This document shows, piece by piece, positions 17,901 through 26,819 of a stretch of DNA of 64,000 bases. The position numbers and the translations under genes are program-made. Source of the stretch: Pirellulales bacterium (GTDB lineage Bacteria > Planctomycetota > Planctomycetia > Pirellulales > Lacipirellulaceae); the NCBI GenBank assembly GCA_022448345.1, contig JAKVCB010000004.1:1-64000 (forward strand), written 5' to 3'. Below the pieces are notes generated by a model that did not search any database, was not told the DNA's origin, and saw only the letters and a program-made list of their open reading frames with translations. How positions within the stretch are numbered: position 1 is the stretch's first letter; every line of letters starts with the position of its first letter.

Positions 17901-18141
17901 CAACGTCGACCGGCTGGTGCTCATGCGCCGTGGGGATCACCTGTTGGCAGCCGACATTATCGATTTTAAATCAGACCAGATCGGAGACGAAAAATCGCTT
18001 GCCAGCCGCGTTGACCATTACCGTCCCCAAATCAACGCTTATCGTACGGCAATCGCCCAGATGTATCGTCTCGATCCACGCCGGGTGTCAACGCGTCTTG
18101 CATTTACCACGCCGCAGCGCGTGGTGAACATTGCACCCTAA
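14971..18141 (+). CDS. AddA-like UvrD/RecB helicase-nuclease
   Basis: A 1056-residue superfamily 1A helicase with a C-terminal nuclease. Motifs in order are Walker A ASAGTGKT (about residues 17-24), Ia TTFTKKAAGEI, II LLLDEFQDTS, III VGDVKQAIYGWRGGE, IV MSYRS, V IHQAKGLEFDIVVLP and VI RLYVAVTRAAY. The C-terminal PD-(D/E)XK core is GNVDRLVL then DIIDFKSD. With the upstream AddB-like gene it should form the helicase-nuclease that resects double-strand breaks for recombination. Its four-base overlap with that gene supports co-translation. It is shorter than Bacillus AddA (about 1230). Confidence 0.87.
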   Translation: MSSSHPHDNPFRVVRASAGTGKTYQLSSRYIGLLNRDVAVDEILATTFTKKAAGEITERVLLRLAKAVCNSDDLQEMATAIAVPELDHQRCAALLRRLVDSLHRLRIGTLDSYFAQLATTGSLELGLPPGWQVADDATLVRLQMDAIDALLENNPTGEVRRIMHLVGKGTHGRSVSEVIRNNVQELHQWYLASDERCWNRVNAAKPLEPAEVADLLTRLAAAPLPDHKGATKAQQTALERAEHEEWDLFVKEGLAAKVLDGSNTYQRKDIPPETVEIYAALNQHARAVLRRQLANQNAATYELLDKFHEQYVQLRSDHGVLYFADVIHALVTRIHGSDSDRNAYRMNSSISHLLLDEFQDTSSEQWEVLKPLARQIVESENSSFFCVGDVKQAIYGWRGGEARLFDALEEQLPNLEVSPLNMSYRSAEAITHVTNEIFQQLLHHENLDDFKPAIRRWCDGFQTHDTHWKTRAGHVTLETAPQSADGELSKEVTLAYAADRITALVAQIPRRSIGVLLRKNESVSRMIYELGRRQVQASAEGGKTLCDSAAVQLIVSLAEWIDNPDNNLARFHLQQSPLAKALDLPLESDPTSRAATAALLRATLATAGYGPTVATWAGQLVCHTSQREARRLRELVNLAYSYDKLATLRPGDFAEFVRHTSVEIPEMAPVRVMTIHQAKGLEFDIVVLPELDESLTGQPGTVAIEREHDVGPVETVCLYRNETIRQLLPASLSNMLANSKERQIEDALCRLYVAVTRAAYALHMIIAPSKPNERKIPKTAAGLVRAALVNNDRVDANQMLYAYGDSKWAEHETSGMQTSLPVDPGPLTVQLAEMPAGTTSQRQWTTPSELEGDQQRQPAHAFRISRAAGLGQGTLLHTWFEQIAWLDDGLPDESVWPKVAREKGVSQTEIARALPDFLTLLHQAPFSDLLSRRCYAPPDDLGLDPDVARELTDGPLELEVLCESPIAAMTQEHLLTGNVDRLVLMRRGDHLLAADIIDFKSDQIGDEKSLASRVDHYRPQINAYRTAIAQMYRLDPRRVSTRLAFTTPQRVVNIAP

Positions 18142-18202
18142 CAAAACTTCTTTGGCAAAGAGGACTCGCAGCGATGAACCGTTTCGACGACCAGTCTGCC
18201 CT

Positions 18203-20455
18203 TTAACGGACTACGATCTGCCCGTCGCCCGTCGTGGCCTCTGAACCAACCTCTCCCACCACTGCGGCGCTGGCGTAGCCTGCGTGGTGAAGCTGGGCAA
18301 CCAACTCGTTGGCAGCACTGGCGGCCACACCGATCAATAACCCGCCGGCGGTTTGCGGATCAAACAAGGCAGCGTAGGCAGGCTTTTGTTTCGTGGAACT
18401 GTCGCTTTGGATAAACTGTTCGGCAGCACGATTTGCGGGAGCAAGCGTGCTCTGCCACCCTCCTTCCACCGTAGACTCAAAACCGGCCAGGAGCGGGACC
18501 GCGGCAAGATCGAGAACCGCGCTCGCCTGACTGGCCTGGAGCATTTCGAGCAGATGACCAGCCAGGCCAAACCCGGTTACATCGGTTGCCGCCACCACAG
18601 AAAATTCGCCGAAGAGTTGTGCCGCCTCTCGATTGCTTTGCAGCATGGCCTCCAAAAGCGGATCGAACCACGTTGCCGGGCAATCGGCCTCGCCATGGCT
18701 AGCCAGCAAGGCACCGGTTCCTAATGGTTTGGTCAAAACAAGCCGATCACCAACCGTAAGTCCACCCTTGCTGGCAAGGGAGTTCCCCTGATAGCGACCC
18801 AACATCGTAAAACCCACCGTGGTTTGCGGGCCTTCGAGCGTATGGCCACCGGCCAACGCAGCTCCCATTTCCTGCAGTTCACAGAGTCCGCCAGCCAGCA
18901 ATTCGTGGAGCAGTTGTTCTTGCGTCGCCTCTGGGCCCGGGGGCAACGTAACCTGCGCCAATGCAGCGACCGGTTCGACACCTTTGGCAAACAGATCGCT
19001 GGCCGCGTTCAGCGCGGCGATTCGGCCGGCGACGAACATGTCGTCGACTGGGGGTGCAAAGAAATCAACGGTTGCGGCCAGTGAGTCGCCCTCGGGAAGT
19101 TTGATCACCGCGACATCGTCGGGTGGGTCTAGCCCGCGTGTCACCAGGGGATGTGGTGTCACGTTCAGTTTGCCAAGCACCCTGGCCAATACGGCACCGC
19201 CAACTTTGCCACCACAACCAAGACATCGCATCCGCTCGGCCGGAGATTCCGATTCATCCGCTCGATGATCTTTGGCCGGCAAACTGCTGGTCATCGGTGA
19301 AGATTCGTAAGACTGGTATTTTTTTATGAAGCGGCGATCGATCCCGTCTTTCCACTTCCAGCACCAGCCTCCCTTAAAACCCAATCCAAAACCCAAGCCT
19401 TGATAACTGGCAATAGCGCGCCGGTCACCCAACGAGAGCAACTTTAAAAATTTCTTTTGGGGTCGATACGCTACGAGTGGCTCTCCGCGGATCAAACGAC
19501 CGATGTTTTTCCATAAAAAAGGGCCCTGCCGGACAGCATACACGCCTGCCTTGGGAGAACGACTGCCGACGATCGTCCCGGTATCACCAACGGCGAAAAT
19601 CGGCTGGTTCGAAGTCGACTGCAGGGTTGCTGAGGTCTGCAAAAAACCATGTGTATCCAGAGGCAAATTGAGTTTTTCTACCAGCGGAGGAGGTGCTGCG
19701 GAAGTTGCCAGAATGGCAAGATCAAAGTCCATCGTGCGTCCCGAGGCAAGCACCACCCGGTGGTCCCCCAGGCTTTTGACCGGGTCTCCCAACTCAACCT
19801 GTACCGCTTGGCGGCTCAGTTCTTGTTGAGCCATCCGTGCGGCGGCCGTCGTCATACCGCGGGCAAGCTGGGTATTGCCATCGAGCAACACAATTTCGAA
19901 AGGGCTTGTTCGGTGGTGTGTGCGGAACCAACCGGGCAGGGCGAGCGCTATTTCCACACCGGCAACACCCCCACCAACGATCGCCACTCGCAGCTTCGCA
20001 GGATCCCTTTTTGAAGCGCTGGAAACCGCATCGCTAAAACGATCCAAAAATGTTTGCATCGGCTTGATTGCAAGCACACCGTCGTCGTCTCCGGCAAGCA
20101 TGCTACGATCCGGAACTGAACCAATTCCAATCGACAAGACATCAAAATGAAGAGGGGGACGCTCTCGGAACAAGAGGGCTTGTTGATCCAAATCCAGACC
20201 GATGACTTCGTCCCGCACCAGTACCGATCCGACTGAGCGACACAGGCGCACCAGGTCGATTTGCATGGCTTCTGGAGGGTAGAGTCCGGCCAGTGTGCCA
20301 GGGAGCATGCCGGAGTACGTGGCCTGCCCCGCGTCGGAAATGCACACCAACTGTGCGTCGGTGACGGGCTCCATGCCCCACATCCGGAGGAAGTGGGTAT
20401 GGGTGTGCCCAGCCCCCAGCAAAGCGATCGTAACCTTGGGAAGTTGCGTATTCAT
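18203..20455 (-). CDS. selD: selenophosphate synthetase fused to N-terminal FAD oxidoreductase
   Basis: A 750-residue fusion. Residues 1 to about 395 form an NDH-2-like pyridine nucleotide-disulfide oxidoreductase: dinucleotide-binding IALLGAGHTHTHFL and VAIVGGGVAGVEIAL, then IFAVGDTGTI. The rest is SelD, with the catalytic motif CLGCGGK carrying the Cys and Lys that match E. coli Cys17 and Lys20. Then come AALNAASDLFAKG and TDVTGFGLAGHL. SelD makes selenophosphate from selenide and ATP; the flavoprotein part may supply or protect reduced selenium. This architecture (Nterm_to_SelD) is known in other bacteria. The active residue is Cys, not selenocysteine. Divergent from selB. Confidence 0.93.
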   Translation of the reverse strand: MNTQLPKVTIALLGAGHTHTHFLRMWGMEPVTDAQLVCISDAGQATYSGMLPGTLAGLYPPEAMQIDLVRLCRSVGSVLVRDEVIGLDLDQQALLFRERPPLHFDVLSIGIGSVPDRSMLAGDDDGVLAIKPMQTFLDRFSDAVSSASKRDPAKLRVAIVGGGVAGVEIALALPGWFRTHHRTSPFEIVLLDGNTQLARGMTTAAARMAQQELSRQAVQVELGDPVKSLGDHRVVLASGRTMDFDLAILATSAAPPPLVEKLNLPLDTHGFLQTSATLQSTSNQPIFAVGDTGTIVGSRSPKAGVYAVRQGPFLWKNIGRLIRGEPLVAYRPQKKFLKLLSLGDRRAIASYQGLGFGLGFKGGWCWKWKDGIDRRFIKKYQSYESSPMTSSLPAKDHRADESESPAERMRCLGCGGKVGGAVLARVLGKLNVTPHPLVTRGLDPPDDVAVIKLPEGDSLAATVDFFAPPVDDMFVAGRIAALNAASDLFAKGVEPVAALAQVTLPPGPEATQEQLLHELLAGGLCELQEMGAALAGGHTLEGPQTTVGFTMLGRYQGNSLASKGGLTVGDRLVLTKPLGTGALLASHGEADCPATWFDPLLEAMLQSNREAAQLFGEFSVVAATDVTGFGLAGHLLEMLQASQASAVLDLAAVPLLAGFESTVEGGWQSTLAPANRAAEQFIQSDSSTKQKPAYAALFDPQTAGGLLIGVAASAANELVAQLHHAGYASAAVVGEVGSEATTGDGQIVVR

Positions 20456-20600
20456 GGGTGGAATCTTTCGGGTGGCAAACCCCCTATTTGTGTAATCGGC
20501 CAATTTGACAACCCAAACCACAGATCAGCACTGCTTGAACCATTTTTCCACGTTACAATTGGGTCGTTCAATTAACCATTTCCCGCGGACTGCGTCATTC

Positions 20601-22541
20601 ATGTCGTCACCTCCCCTTATTGTCGGCACTGCTGGCCATATTGACCATGGCAAGACGGCCCTGGTCCAGGCCTTAACCGGCACCGATACAGATCGTCTTC
20701 CCCAGGAAAAGCAGCGGGGAATGACGATTGATATTGGGTTTGCCGAGCTCAGCCTGGGGAACCGTCAACTCGGGATGATCGACGTTCCCGGGCATGAGCG
20801 GTTCATTAAGAACATGCTAGCCGGAGCTGCCACGATCGATCTGGCGCTTCTGGTCGTGGCGGCTGATGATTCGGTAATGCCCCAAACTCGCGAGCATCTG
20901 GCAATTCTTGATCTCCTGGGAGTGCGGCAAGGGGTGGTTGCGCTCACCAAATGCGATTTAAGGGAAGAGGCCTGGCTCGAACTGGTGGTTGAAGAAATCC
21001 GTGAACTACTGGCCGATACCCGTCTGGCGGATGTTCAAATTGTCCGTACTGCGGTTCCAGCCGGAGGCCCTTCGCAAGGAATCGACGATCTAAAAACGGC
21101 CCTGGCCCGGGTCGCCGACCAGGTTTCCGATCGTCCGGTTGGAGAACTTTTCCGGCTGTGCGTCGACCGCTCGTTTTCAGTCGCTGGTCGGGGTACCGTC
21201 GTTACCGGGACGGTTTGTAGCGGGTCCGCCAAATTGGGCGACAACCTCGACTGGTGGCCAGCGGGCAGCCAGCTCCAGGTACGGGGACTGCAGAATCATG
21301 GTCGCGATGTCGAAGAAGTCTCTCGAGGCCAGCGGGCTGCGATCAATCTGGCAAGTGTCTCCCACCACGACATTCGTCGGGGCGATGTCCTGGCAACCTG
21401 TGACAGCTTGCGCCCGACTCGTCGCCTCACCGCCCAACTGGCAATCATGCCCGGCAGTCCCTGGCCCGTGAAACATCGAGGTCGATACAGCCTGCATATT
21501 GGTACCCAAGCTGTCGGGGTCGAAGTCTATTTATTGGAGACAGGGGTGCTGGCCGCCGGCCAACATGGGCTTGCCCAACTGCACTGCAGCGAGCCGATCG
21601 TCGCGGTTTGGGGACAACCTTTCGTCTTGCGGATGGAGTCGCCGTTGGCCACGCTTGGCGGAGGACACGTTTGGCAACCTGCGCCGCCCGTGATCCGACG
21701 GAGGCAAGTTGAAAAAATCCAGCGGCTGGAGAGCCTCGGCTCGGAGAGCCCCAACGAGCGTGTTGCGACGGCCATTTATTTTCTGGGGCACGAGCCGTGG
21801 AATCCCACAGAACTACGCCGCGAAGCCGGCCTAGAAGCCAATCAAATCAACACCGTTCTGGCCGACTTGGTCGCCACCGGGCGCTGTCTGCCGCTTACAC
21901 TTTCGACCGGCCGGATCCTTCATCTGCACGCCGATCGGCTGGCCGAAGCCAAACAAATCGTCCTGGAGACGGTCGACCGCCATCATGCCCGGCACCCGCT
22001 CAAACTGGCCGTTCCTAAAGGGCACGTACTGGAAAGTCTCAAAGAATGGCTCGGCCGCGAGCTTACCGACGCGGTCATCGCCACCCTGGTCGATGCCGGC
22101 GAGCTGACGGCCAACAAACAACAGGTGGCACGGGCCGGGTTCTCCCCTCAACTGGATGATCAACAGCAGCAATGTCTCGATCAAATCGAAGCAGCCTACA
22201 TCTCTGCACAATGTTCTCCACCCACCCTGGCTGAGCTCTGCAGCCAACTCGCGGTGGAAAGTCGCGACATCCGGCCCTTGGTGCAGCTGTGTGCTGACCA
22301 GGGTCAACTCGTCCACATCCACGGCGAAACCTTCCTGGCCCGCCAGATTGAACAACAGCTCCGCTGCCGTCTGCGGGATCCGCTCATGTCGACCGGTGGG
22401 ATGACGGTCAGCCAGATTCGGGATATTCTGGAAACGAACCGGAAATTTGCCGTGCCACTCTGTGAATATCTCGACCGGGTCGGCTTCACCCGGCGTGATG
22501 GCGACCTCCGCACCCTGGCAGAAACAGAAGACAGGCAGTGA
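20601..22541 (+). CDS. selB: selenocysteine-specific elongation factor SelB
   Basis: A 646-residue translational GTPase. G1 is GHIDHGKT, followed by switch-[14 protein letters not shown]3 DVPGHERF and G4 TKCD. Beta-barrel domains follow, including [12 protein letters not shown], with C-terminal winged-helix repeats that in E. coli bind the SECIS hairpin. SelB carries Sec-tRNA to the ribosome at recoded UGA codons. Start at 20601 places the protein right at the conserved N-terminus; the longer frame upstream is not family-like. Its stop lies five bases before selA, so the two are one operon. Confidence 0.93.
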   Translation: MSSPPLIVGTAGHIDHGKTALVQALTGTDTDRLPQEKQRGMTIDIGFAELSLGNRQLGMIDVPGHERFIKNMLAGAATIDLALLVVAADDSVMPQTREHLAILDLLGVRQGVVALTKCDLREEAWLELVVEEIRELLADTRLADVQIVRTAVPAGGPSQGIDDLKTALARVADQVSDRPVGELFRLCVDRSFSVAGRGTVVTGTVCSGSAKLGDNLDWWPAGSQLQVRGLQNHGRDVEEVSRGQRAAINLASVSHHDIRRGDVLATCDSLRPTRRLTAQLAIMPGSPWPVKHRGRYSLHIGTQAVGVEVYLLETGVLAAGQHGLAQLHCSEPIVAVWGQPFVLRMESPLATLGGGHVWQPAPPVIRRRQVEKIQRLESLGSESPNERVATAIYFLGHEPWNPTELRREAGLEANQINTVLADLVATGRCLPLTLSTGRILHLHADRLAEAKQIVLETVDRHHARHPLKLAVPKGHVLESLKEWLGRELTDAVIATLVDAGELTANKQQVARAGFSPQLDDQQQQCLDQIEAAYISAQCSPPTLAELCSQLAVESRDIRPLVQLCADQGQLVHIHGETFLARQIEQQLRCRLRDPLMSTGGMTVSQIRDILETNRKFAVPLCEYLDRVGFTRRDGDLRTLAETEDRQ

Positions 22542-22546
22542 GATCC

Positions 22547-23962
22547 ATGAGCACCAATCCACACCGGGCGATACCCTCCGTCACCGAGTTGCTGTCGCTG
22601 CCAGAAGCAGAAAACTGGCTGACGCGCGTTCCCCGCGCCGTGCTGGTCGATGCGATTCGCGCCGAACTTGAGAGTTACCGGACGGTCCTTTCAAGCGGCA
22701 GCTCGGCTGAAACAAGGCCCTCGCTCGCCGAGATCGCCACAGGCATCGACCAACGGATTGAGCGATTCTCCAGATCGCCGTTGCCAGAAGTCATCAACGG
22801 TACCGGAATCCTGCTGCACACCGGGTTGGGCCGTGCGCCCATGGCTGAAAAAGCAGTTGCCGCGATGGCCGAAGCAGCTCGCAATTATGCCCCATTGGAA
22901 ATCAACCTCGAAACAGGGCAACGCGGCTCGCGTACATCGTCGGTGCAGACATTGCTTTGCAAACTGACCGGTGCCGAAGCTGCCTGCGTGGTCAACAACA
23001 ATGCAGCTGCCCTGGTTCTGACCCTTGCTGCGGTCGCTCAAAACCGCGATGTGATTGTCTCCCGTGGCGAGCTTATTGAGATTGGTGGTGGTTTTCGCCT
23101 GCCAGAGATTATGCAAACCAGTGGTGCCAGGCTGGTCGAAGTAGGTACCACCAATCGCACCCACGTGGAAGATTTTCGTCGGGCAGTCAACCACGACACC
23201 GGGGCGTTACTGAAAGTACATCCCTCCAATTACGACGTGGCAGGATTTGTCGAATCGGTTGCAACTGGCCATCTTGTCGAAATCGCCAAACAAGAATCGA
23301 CCCAGCGCGCTGACCCACTGCCTGTGATCTATGATATCGGGTCAGGTGCATTAGAAGATCTGGCACCGCACGGGATTGGTGCTGAACCCTCTGCCCGCGC
23401 TGCCATTGAAGACGGCGCCGACCTGGTACTCTTCAGTGGTGACAAGCTCCTCGGGGGACCCCAGGCGGGGATCATCGTAGGCAGGCAACTCTGGATCGAA
23501 CGCCTCGCAAATTATCCACTTATGCGGGCCCTCAGGGTCGACAAGCTGACCCTGGCGGGCCTGGAAGCGACCCTGCGACTTCATCTCGAAGAGGAACTAG
23601 CCTGGAAGGAGGTTCCCGTCTTTGCCCTGGCAAAAACACCGCTTTCCGAACTCACCAGCCGGGCAGAAGAGATTGTGGGCGCGGTCAATGGAAGTCTCGC
23701 TCATTCGCTGGCCGAAGTGGCTGTGAGCGACGCCTACCTCGGCGGTGGTTCACTCCCGCACAAACATCTCAATAGCGTCGCTGTCAGACTTCATCCCGAC
23801 GAGATCTCGGAGCAAGAGTTTGCAAGCCGTTTGCGCAGCGGCCACCCTCCGATCGTACCACGCCTTCACCAGGGGAACGTGCTGATCGACATGCGGAGCG
23901 TTTTCCCGCGACAAGACAAAACCTTAATTCAAGCCATAGTCAATGCAATCCAGATAGCTTAG
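22547..23962 (+). CDS. selA: L-seryl-tRNA(Sec) selenium transferase
   Basis: A 471-residue PLP enzyme that converts Ser-tRNA(Sec) to Sec-tRNA(Sec) using selenophosphate. The N-terminal tRNA-binding region starts HRAIPSVTELLSLPE. The catalytic core has VINGTGILLHTGLGRAP and VVNNNAAAL. The cofactor Lys is in FSGDKLLGGPQAG near residue 299. The length matches E. coli SelA (463). It follows selB by five bases and ends about 45 bases before the tRNA-Sec gene, so selB-selA-selC form one compact unit. Confidence 0.94.
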   Translation: MSTNPHRAIPSVTELLSLPEAENWLTRVPRAVLVDAIRAELESYRTVLSSGSSAETRPSLAEIATGIDQRIERFSRSPLPEVINGTGILLHTGLGRAPMAEKAVAAMAEAARNYAPLEINLETGQRGSRTSSVQTLLCKLTGAEAACVVNNNAAALVLTLAAVAQNRDVIVSRGELIEIGGGFRLPEIMQTSGARLVEVGTTNRTHVEDFRRAVNHDTGALLKVHPSNYDVAGFVESVATGHLVEIAKQESTQRADPLPVIYDIGSGALEDLAPHGIGAEPSARAAIEDGADLVLFSGDKLLGGPQAGIIVGRQLWIERLANYPLMRALRVDKLTLAGLEATLRLHLEEELAWKEVPVFALAKTPLSELTSRAEEIVGAVNGSLAHSLAEVAVSDAYLGGGSLPHKHLNSVAVRLHPDEISEQEFASRLRSGHPPIVPRLHQGNVLIDMRSVFPRQDKTLIQAIVNAIQIA

Positions 23963-24008
23963 CCTTAAAACTCTCCGAAACGGAAAGAGAGCAAATCATT
24001 TTCATGAA

Positions 24009-24106
24009 GGGAGTGTTTGCACGCCTGGTGGCGGCCGCGGGTTTCAAACCCGTTGTGGGGACTGTCGCAACAGTCCTCAGGTGGGTTCGATTCCCATCCA
24101 CTCCCG
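24009..24106 (+). tRNA. selC: tRNA-Sec (anticodon TCA)
   Basis: Hand-folded as a 98-base selenocysteine tRNA without encoded CCA. Acceptor GGGAGTG pairs with CACTCCC, discriminator G. The anticodon loop is TTTCAAA with anticodon TCA, flanked by GCGGG/CCCGT. A long variable arm has GGACTG/CAGTCC with a six-base loop. The T arm is GGTGGG-TTCGATT-CCCATC. Acceptor plus T stem gives the 13-pair stack expected for bacterial tRNA-Sec, though here it splits most easily as 7+6. Directly downstream of selA. Confidence 0.93.
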
Positions 24107-24253
24107 TTTTCTGTGCTTCACGGTCCGAAAAAAAATCCGGGCTTGCAAACCAAATCACCGAAAAACTTTCCCGTTGACTCTGTCGCGACTCCCACCACCC
24201 GGTCTGATTTGAACAGGCCGCGATAAAATGGAACGAAAATCAGCTGGAAAGGC

Positions 24254-25597
24254 TTGGACTTGAGTAAGCGTGAATCAAACGAGCTAGCCCGACTGGTTGC
24301 CGAATCGGACCTGCGGTTCGTGCGCCTGGGTTGGGTAGATAATGCGGGTATCTATCGTTCGCATGCGCTAAGCGTAAACCACTTTTGCGAACTGGCCTCA
24401 AAAGGCCTGGGTCTGGCTAGTGGAGTGCAAGCCGTGCCTGTGCACCAAGACAGTGTGGCGGCAGGGCTTCCCATTGGTGCTGTGGGCCAGGTGTGGCTCG
24501 TACCCGACAGAAAAAGTTTCCGGTCGTTGCCCTGGCAAGCGGGCCATGGCTCAGCCATGGGTGCTTTTGTCACTGCAGAGGGCGAACCCTGGCCCTATTG
24601 CCCGCGCACCACGCTGACACGTCAATTACAGGATTTGGCCGAAGTTGGCCTTCACATGGAAACCGCTTTCGAGCATGAATTCATGCTGTTGCGTCGGGGC
24701 GAAAACGGGCCAGAACACTTCGAAGAGTCCCACTATGCGGCGACCCACGGGCTCGACAAGGCTGGGCCTATCCTCGACGAGATGGCTCTTGCCCTGGAGT
24801 CCCAGGGTATCACCGTGGAATCGATACTGAAGGAAGCTGGACTCAGTCAATTCGAAATTGCGACGCTACACGCAGACCCCATGCAATCGGCCGATCATTT
24901 TGTAGCCGTCCGCGAAACACTCTCGGCTGTGGGGCTAGGGCACAATCTGATCGCTACACCGCTGCCACTGGTCTTCGAGAATGAGTCGGGAAACGGCTGG
25001 CATCTTCACTTTAGTCTCTGGCAGGAAGACCGGAACCTGACAGCCGATGGCCCAAACCTTGCACCTCTGAGTGCGGCGTTTCTAGCGGGTGTGCTCGAAC
25101 ATCTTCCGGGCCTCTGTGCCCTTACGTCACCCTCAACCAATTCGTTCCGTCGTATCCGGCCGGGCGCGTGGGCAGGTGCCTACCAGATTTGGGGCTACGA
25201 CCACAAGGAGGCCGCCCTCCGCGTGCCAACCTCGCGCATGGGAGGACCCACCAACATCGAACTGAAGGTTTCGGATGCATCCGCTAACCCCTATCTCTCG
25301 CTGGCGGGTTTGATTGGAGCTGGACTGGATGGCATCAAGCACAATCTTGGTTTGCCTGAGGCCGTCGAAGTGGATGCGGGAAATCTCAACGAGTCCGAAC
25401 GCAATGCCCGAGGCATCGAAGCCTTACCCGCATCGCTCGACGCGGCAGTGGCGGCACTCGAAAGCGACCCGGTTCTACTGGAAGTGCTGGGCCCAGATCT
25501 GGCTGAAGCCTACCTGCATGTAAAGAAAGAAGAGGCACTTGCGCTTGGGTCACTTTCTCTTGAGGAAGAAGTTTCACAGCTGATTGAAACCTACTGA
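24254..25597 (+). CDS. glutamine synthetase family protein (catalytic)
   Basis: A 447-residue protein with a TTG start supported by GGAAAGG just upstream. The short beta-grasp domain (FVRLGWVDNAGIYRSHAL) is followed by the glutamine synthetase barrel: FEHEF metal-binding glutamates, ESGNGWHLHFSLW, the RRIRPGAWAGAYQIWG nucleotide region and IELKVSDASANPYL. It is a GlnA homologue of the gamma-glutamyl-amide ligase type (PuuA/GlnT-like) rather than the 470-residue main GlnA. The substrate, ammonia or an amine, is not clear. Monocistronic, about 150 bases after tRNA-Sec. Confidence 0.85.
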   Translation: MDLSKRESNELARLVAESDLRFVRLGWVDNAGIYRSHALSVNHFCELASKGLGLASGVQAVPVHQDSVAAGLPIGAVGQVWLVPDRKSFRSLPWQAGHGSAMGAFVTAEGEPWPYCPRTTLTRQLQDLAEVGLHMETAFEHEFMLLRRGENGPEHFEESHYAATHGLDKAGPILDEMALALESQGITVESILKEAGLSQFEIATLHADPMQSADHFVAVRETLSAVGLGHNLIATPLPLVFENESGNGWHLHFSLWQEDRNLTADGPNLAPLSAAFLAGVLEHLPGLCALTSPSTNSFRRIRPGAWAGAYQIWGYDHKEAALRVPTSRMGGPTNIELKVSDASANPYLSLAGLIGAGLDGIKHNLGLPEAVEVDAGNLNESERNARGIEALPASLDAAVAALESDPVLLEVLGPDLAEAYLHVKKEEALALGSLSLEEEVSQLIETY

Positions 25598-25642
25598 CGG
25601 CCCTCGTCTGTTTTACACCTCATGCCATAACTTGGCCTGAAC

Positions 25643-26443
25643 TCATTCGGTCGACTGTGGCTGTTGGTGTTTTTTCTGGAGTGACAGCAATTTCTTTTGA
25701 TAGCGACTTTGCACGAGGTCCACGATCACCAGGATCCCAATCACAAAATAGAAAGTGCTCTTGGCCATCGCTTCTACCACGTACCCAAATAAGTGGACCT
25801 TGGCCAGGTGTCCTCCTTCCGAGACGAGCATCACACCAACAACAAACAGGATGAACAGGCCGAGCACCTCGTACATCCGGTTTTTCTTGAGAAACTCAGC
25901 CACGTGGTCCGCCAGTAAAATCATGAGCAGGCCCCCAATCACGATTGATGTGGCAATCACCACAAAGACCTCGCTGAGCGCAATGGCACTCAGAATCGAA
26001 TCGAAGGAAAACACAAGATTCATCAGTACAATCCAGAAAACTGCGTGCCCAACCGTCTTCTGGCGGCTCTTGTCATCGTGACCAACATCATGGATGGCCA
26101 GCATGTGCATGATTTCCTTCACCGCGGTGTAAATAATAAACGTGCCGCCGACCAACACAATCACACTATGCAGATTGAAAGAACCTTCGACAATTCCCCC
26201 AAAGTGCAGTTCAAAGAAGGGTTTCTGAAAATATTTGATCGCGGCCATCAATACGAACAACAGAACCAGTCGCAAAATAATCGCCAGGCCAATTCCCAAG
26301 CGGCGGACCAGGGACTGGTACGGTTCGGCTACCCGTTTTGACTCAATGGAAATGTAAAGCAAGTTGTCAAATCCCAGCACCGCCTGAAGCAGGATTAACA
26401 TGCCGAGCGTAAACAAATTGTGGAGCGTGAATAGATCTTGCAT
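25643..26443 (-). CDS. TerC-family integral membrane protein
   Basis: A 266-residue membrane protein with about seven transmembrane helices. The family signatures are the early ALLQAV-like segment with LGFDNLLYISI and the mid-protein NLVFSFDSILSAIAL. The paired Asp residues in these helices are the conserved ones of the TerC superfamily. Members are linked to metal efflux (manganese, calcium) or tellurite resistance. The start at 26443 is chosen over a longer frame because of the family N-terminus and an AGG site. Convergent with the glutamine synthetase homologue. Confidence 0.85.
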   Translation of the reverse strand: MQDLFTLHNLFTLGMLILLQAVLGFDNLLYISIESKRVAEPYQSLVRRLGIGLAIILRLVLLFVLMAAIKYFQKPFFELHFGGIVEGSFNLHSVIVLVGGTFIIYTAVKEIMHMLAIHDVGHDDKSRQKTVGHAVFWIVLMNLVFSFDSILSAIALSEVFVVIATSIVIGGLLMILLADHVAEFLKKNRMYEVLGLFILFVVGVMLVSEGGHLAKVHLFGYVVEAMAKSTFYFVIGILVIVDLVQSRYQKKLLSLQKKHQQPQSTE

Positions 26444-26819
26444 GAGATTGCCTGGAAAATAGGTTGTGGGAGAAAACAGGCTGGCATATGACACTACCGC
26501 GATTTGTGCCTTGAGACTGCTTCGGCAGTCTGTGTTGCTGAATCATTCCTACTGAGCCCTGGCTGCGGTCATCCAAGGGCGTGCGGGGAAAATCAACATC
26601 TCTCAGAAAGGTAGCGTTTTTCTTCCCGCCCGCCCAGACGCGATCTGTTTTAGGGGGGGCGGGTTGCAGGTTTCGAGAGGGGCCAAATCAGCTAGTTTGA
26701 TCCTTGGTGCCCAACTACAATAAATAGGACCTCCGGAGGTCACCTCAAAAGTTCAACCTCAAGGGAAAACGCTCCTCACCAACAGGGCTTCACCCCGACC
26801 TGGCAAGGAAGGTAAATTT
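26444..26819. other. intergenic with palindrome, no gene
   Basis: About 375 bases between the divergent TerC and DUF1559 genes, with no convincing frame. A run of seven G residues near 26650 precedes a C-poor stretch. The notable element is the palindrome at 26728-26741. The region should hold both promoters; AAGGAAGG just before the DUF1559 ATG is a good ribosome site. Confidence 0.5.
26728..26741. promoter_or_regulatory. perfect 14-bp palindrome upstream of DUF1559 gene
   Basis: GACCTCCGGAGGTC is self-complementary and lies about 80 bases before the DUF1559 start. It contains both an anti-Shine-Dalgarno (CCTCC) and a Shine-Dalgarno (GGAGG) core. It could be an operator or a small RNA hairpin. 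No regulator can be named. Confidence 0.3.

Noticed and set aside
18203..24106. Selenoprotein gene with in-frame UGA close to the sel locus
   Set aside because: I checked the ends of genes with TGA stops nearby; each ends at its natural family end and SelD itself uses Cys.
24017..24226. Plus-strand 69-codon frame across tRNA-Sec
   Set aside because: Overlaps the tRNA gene and has no coding features.
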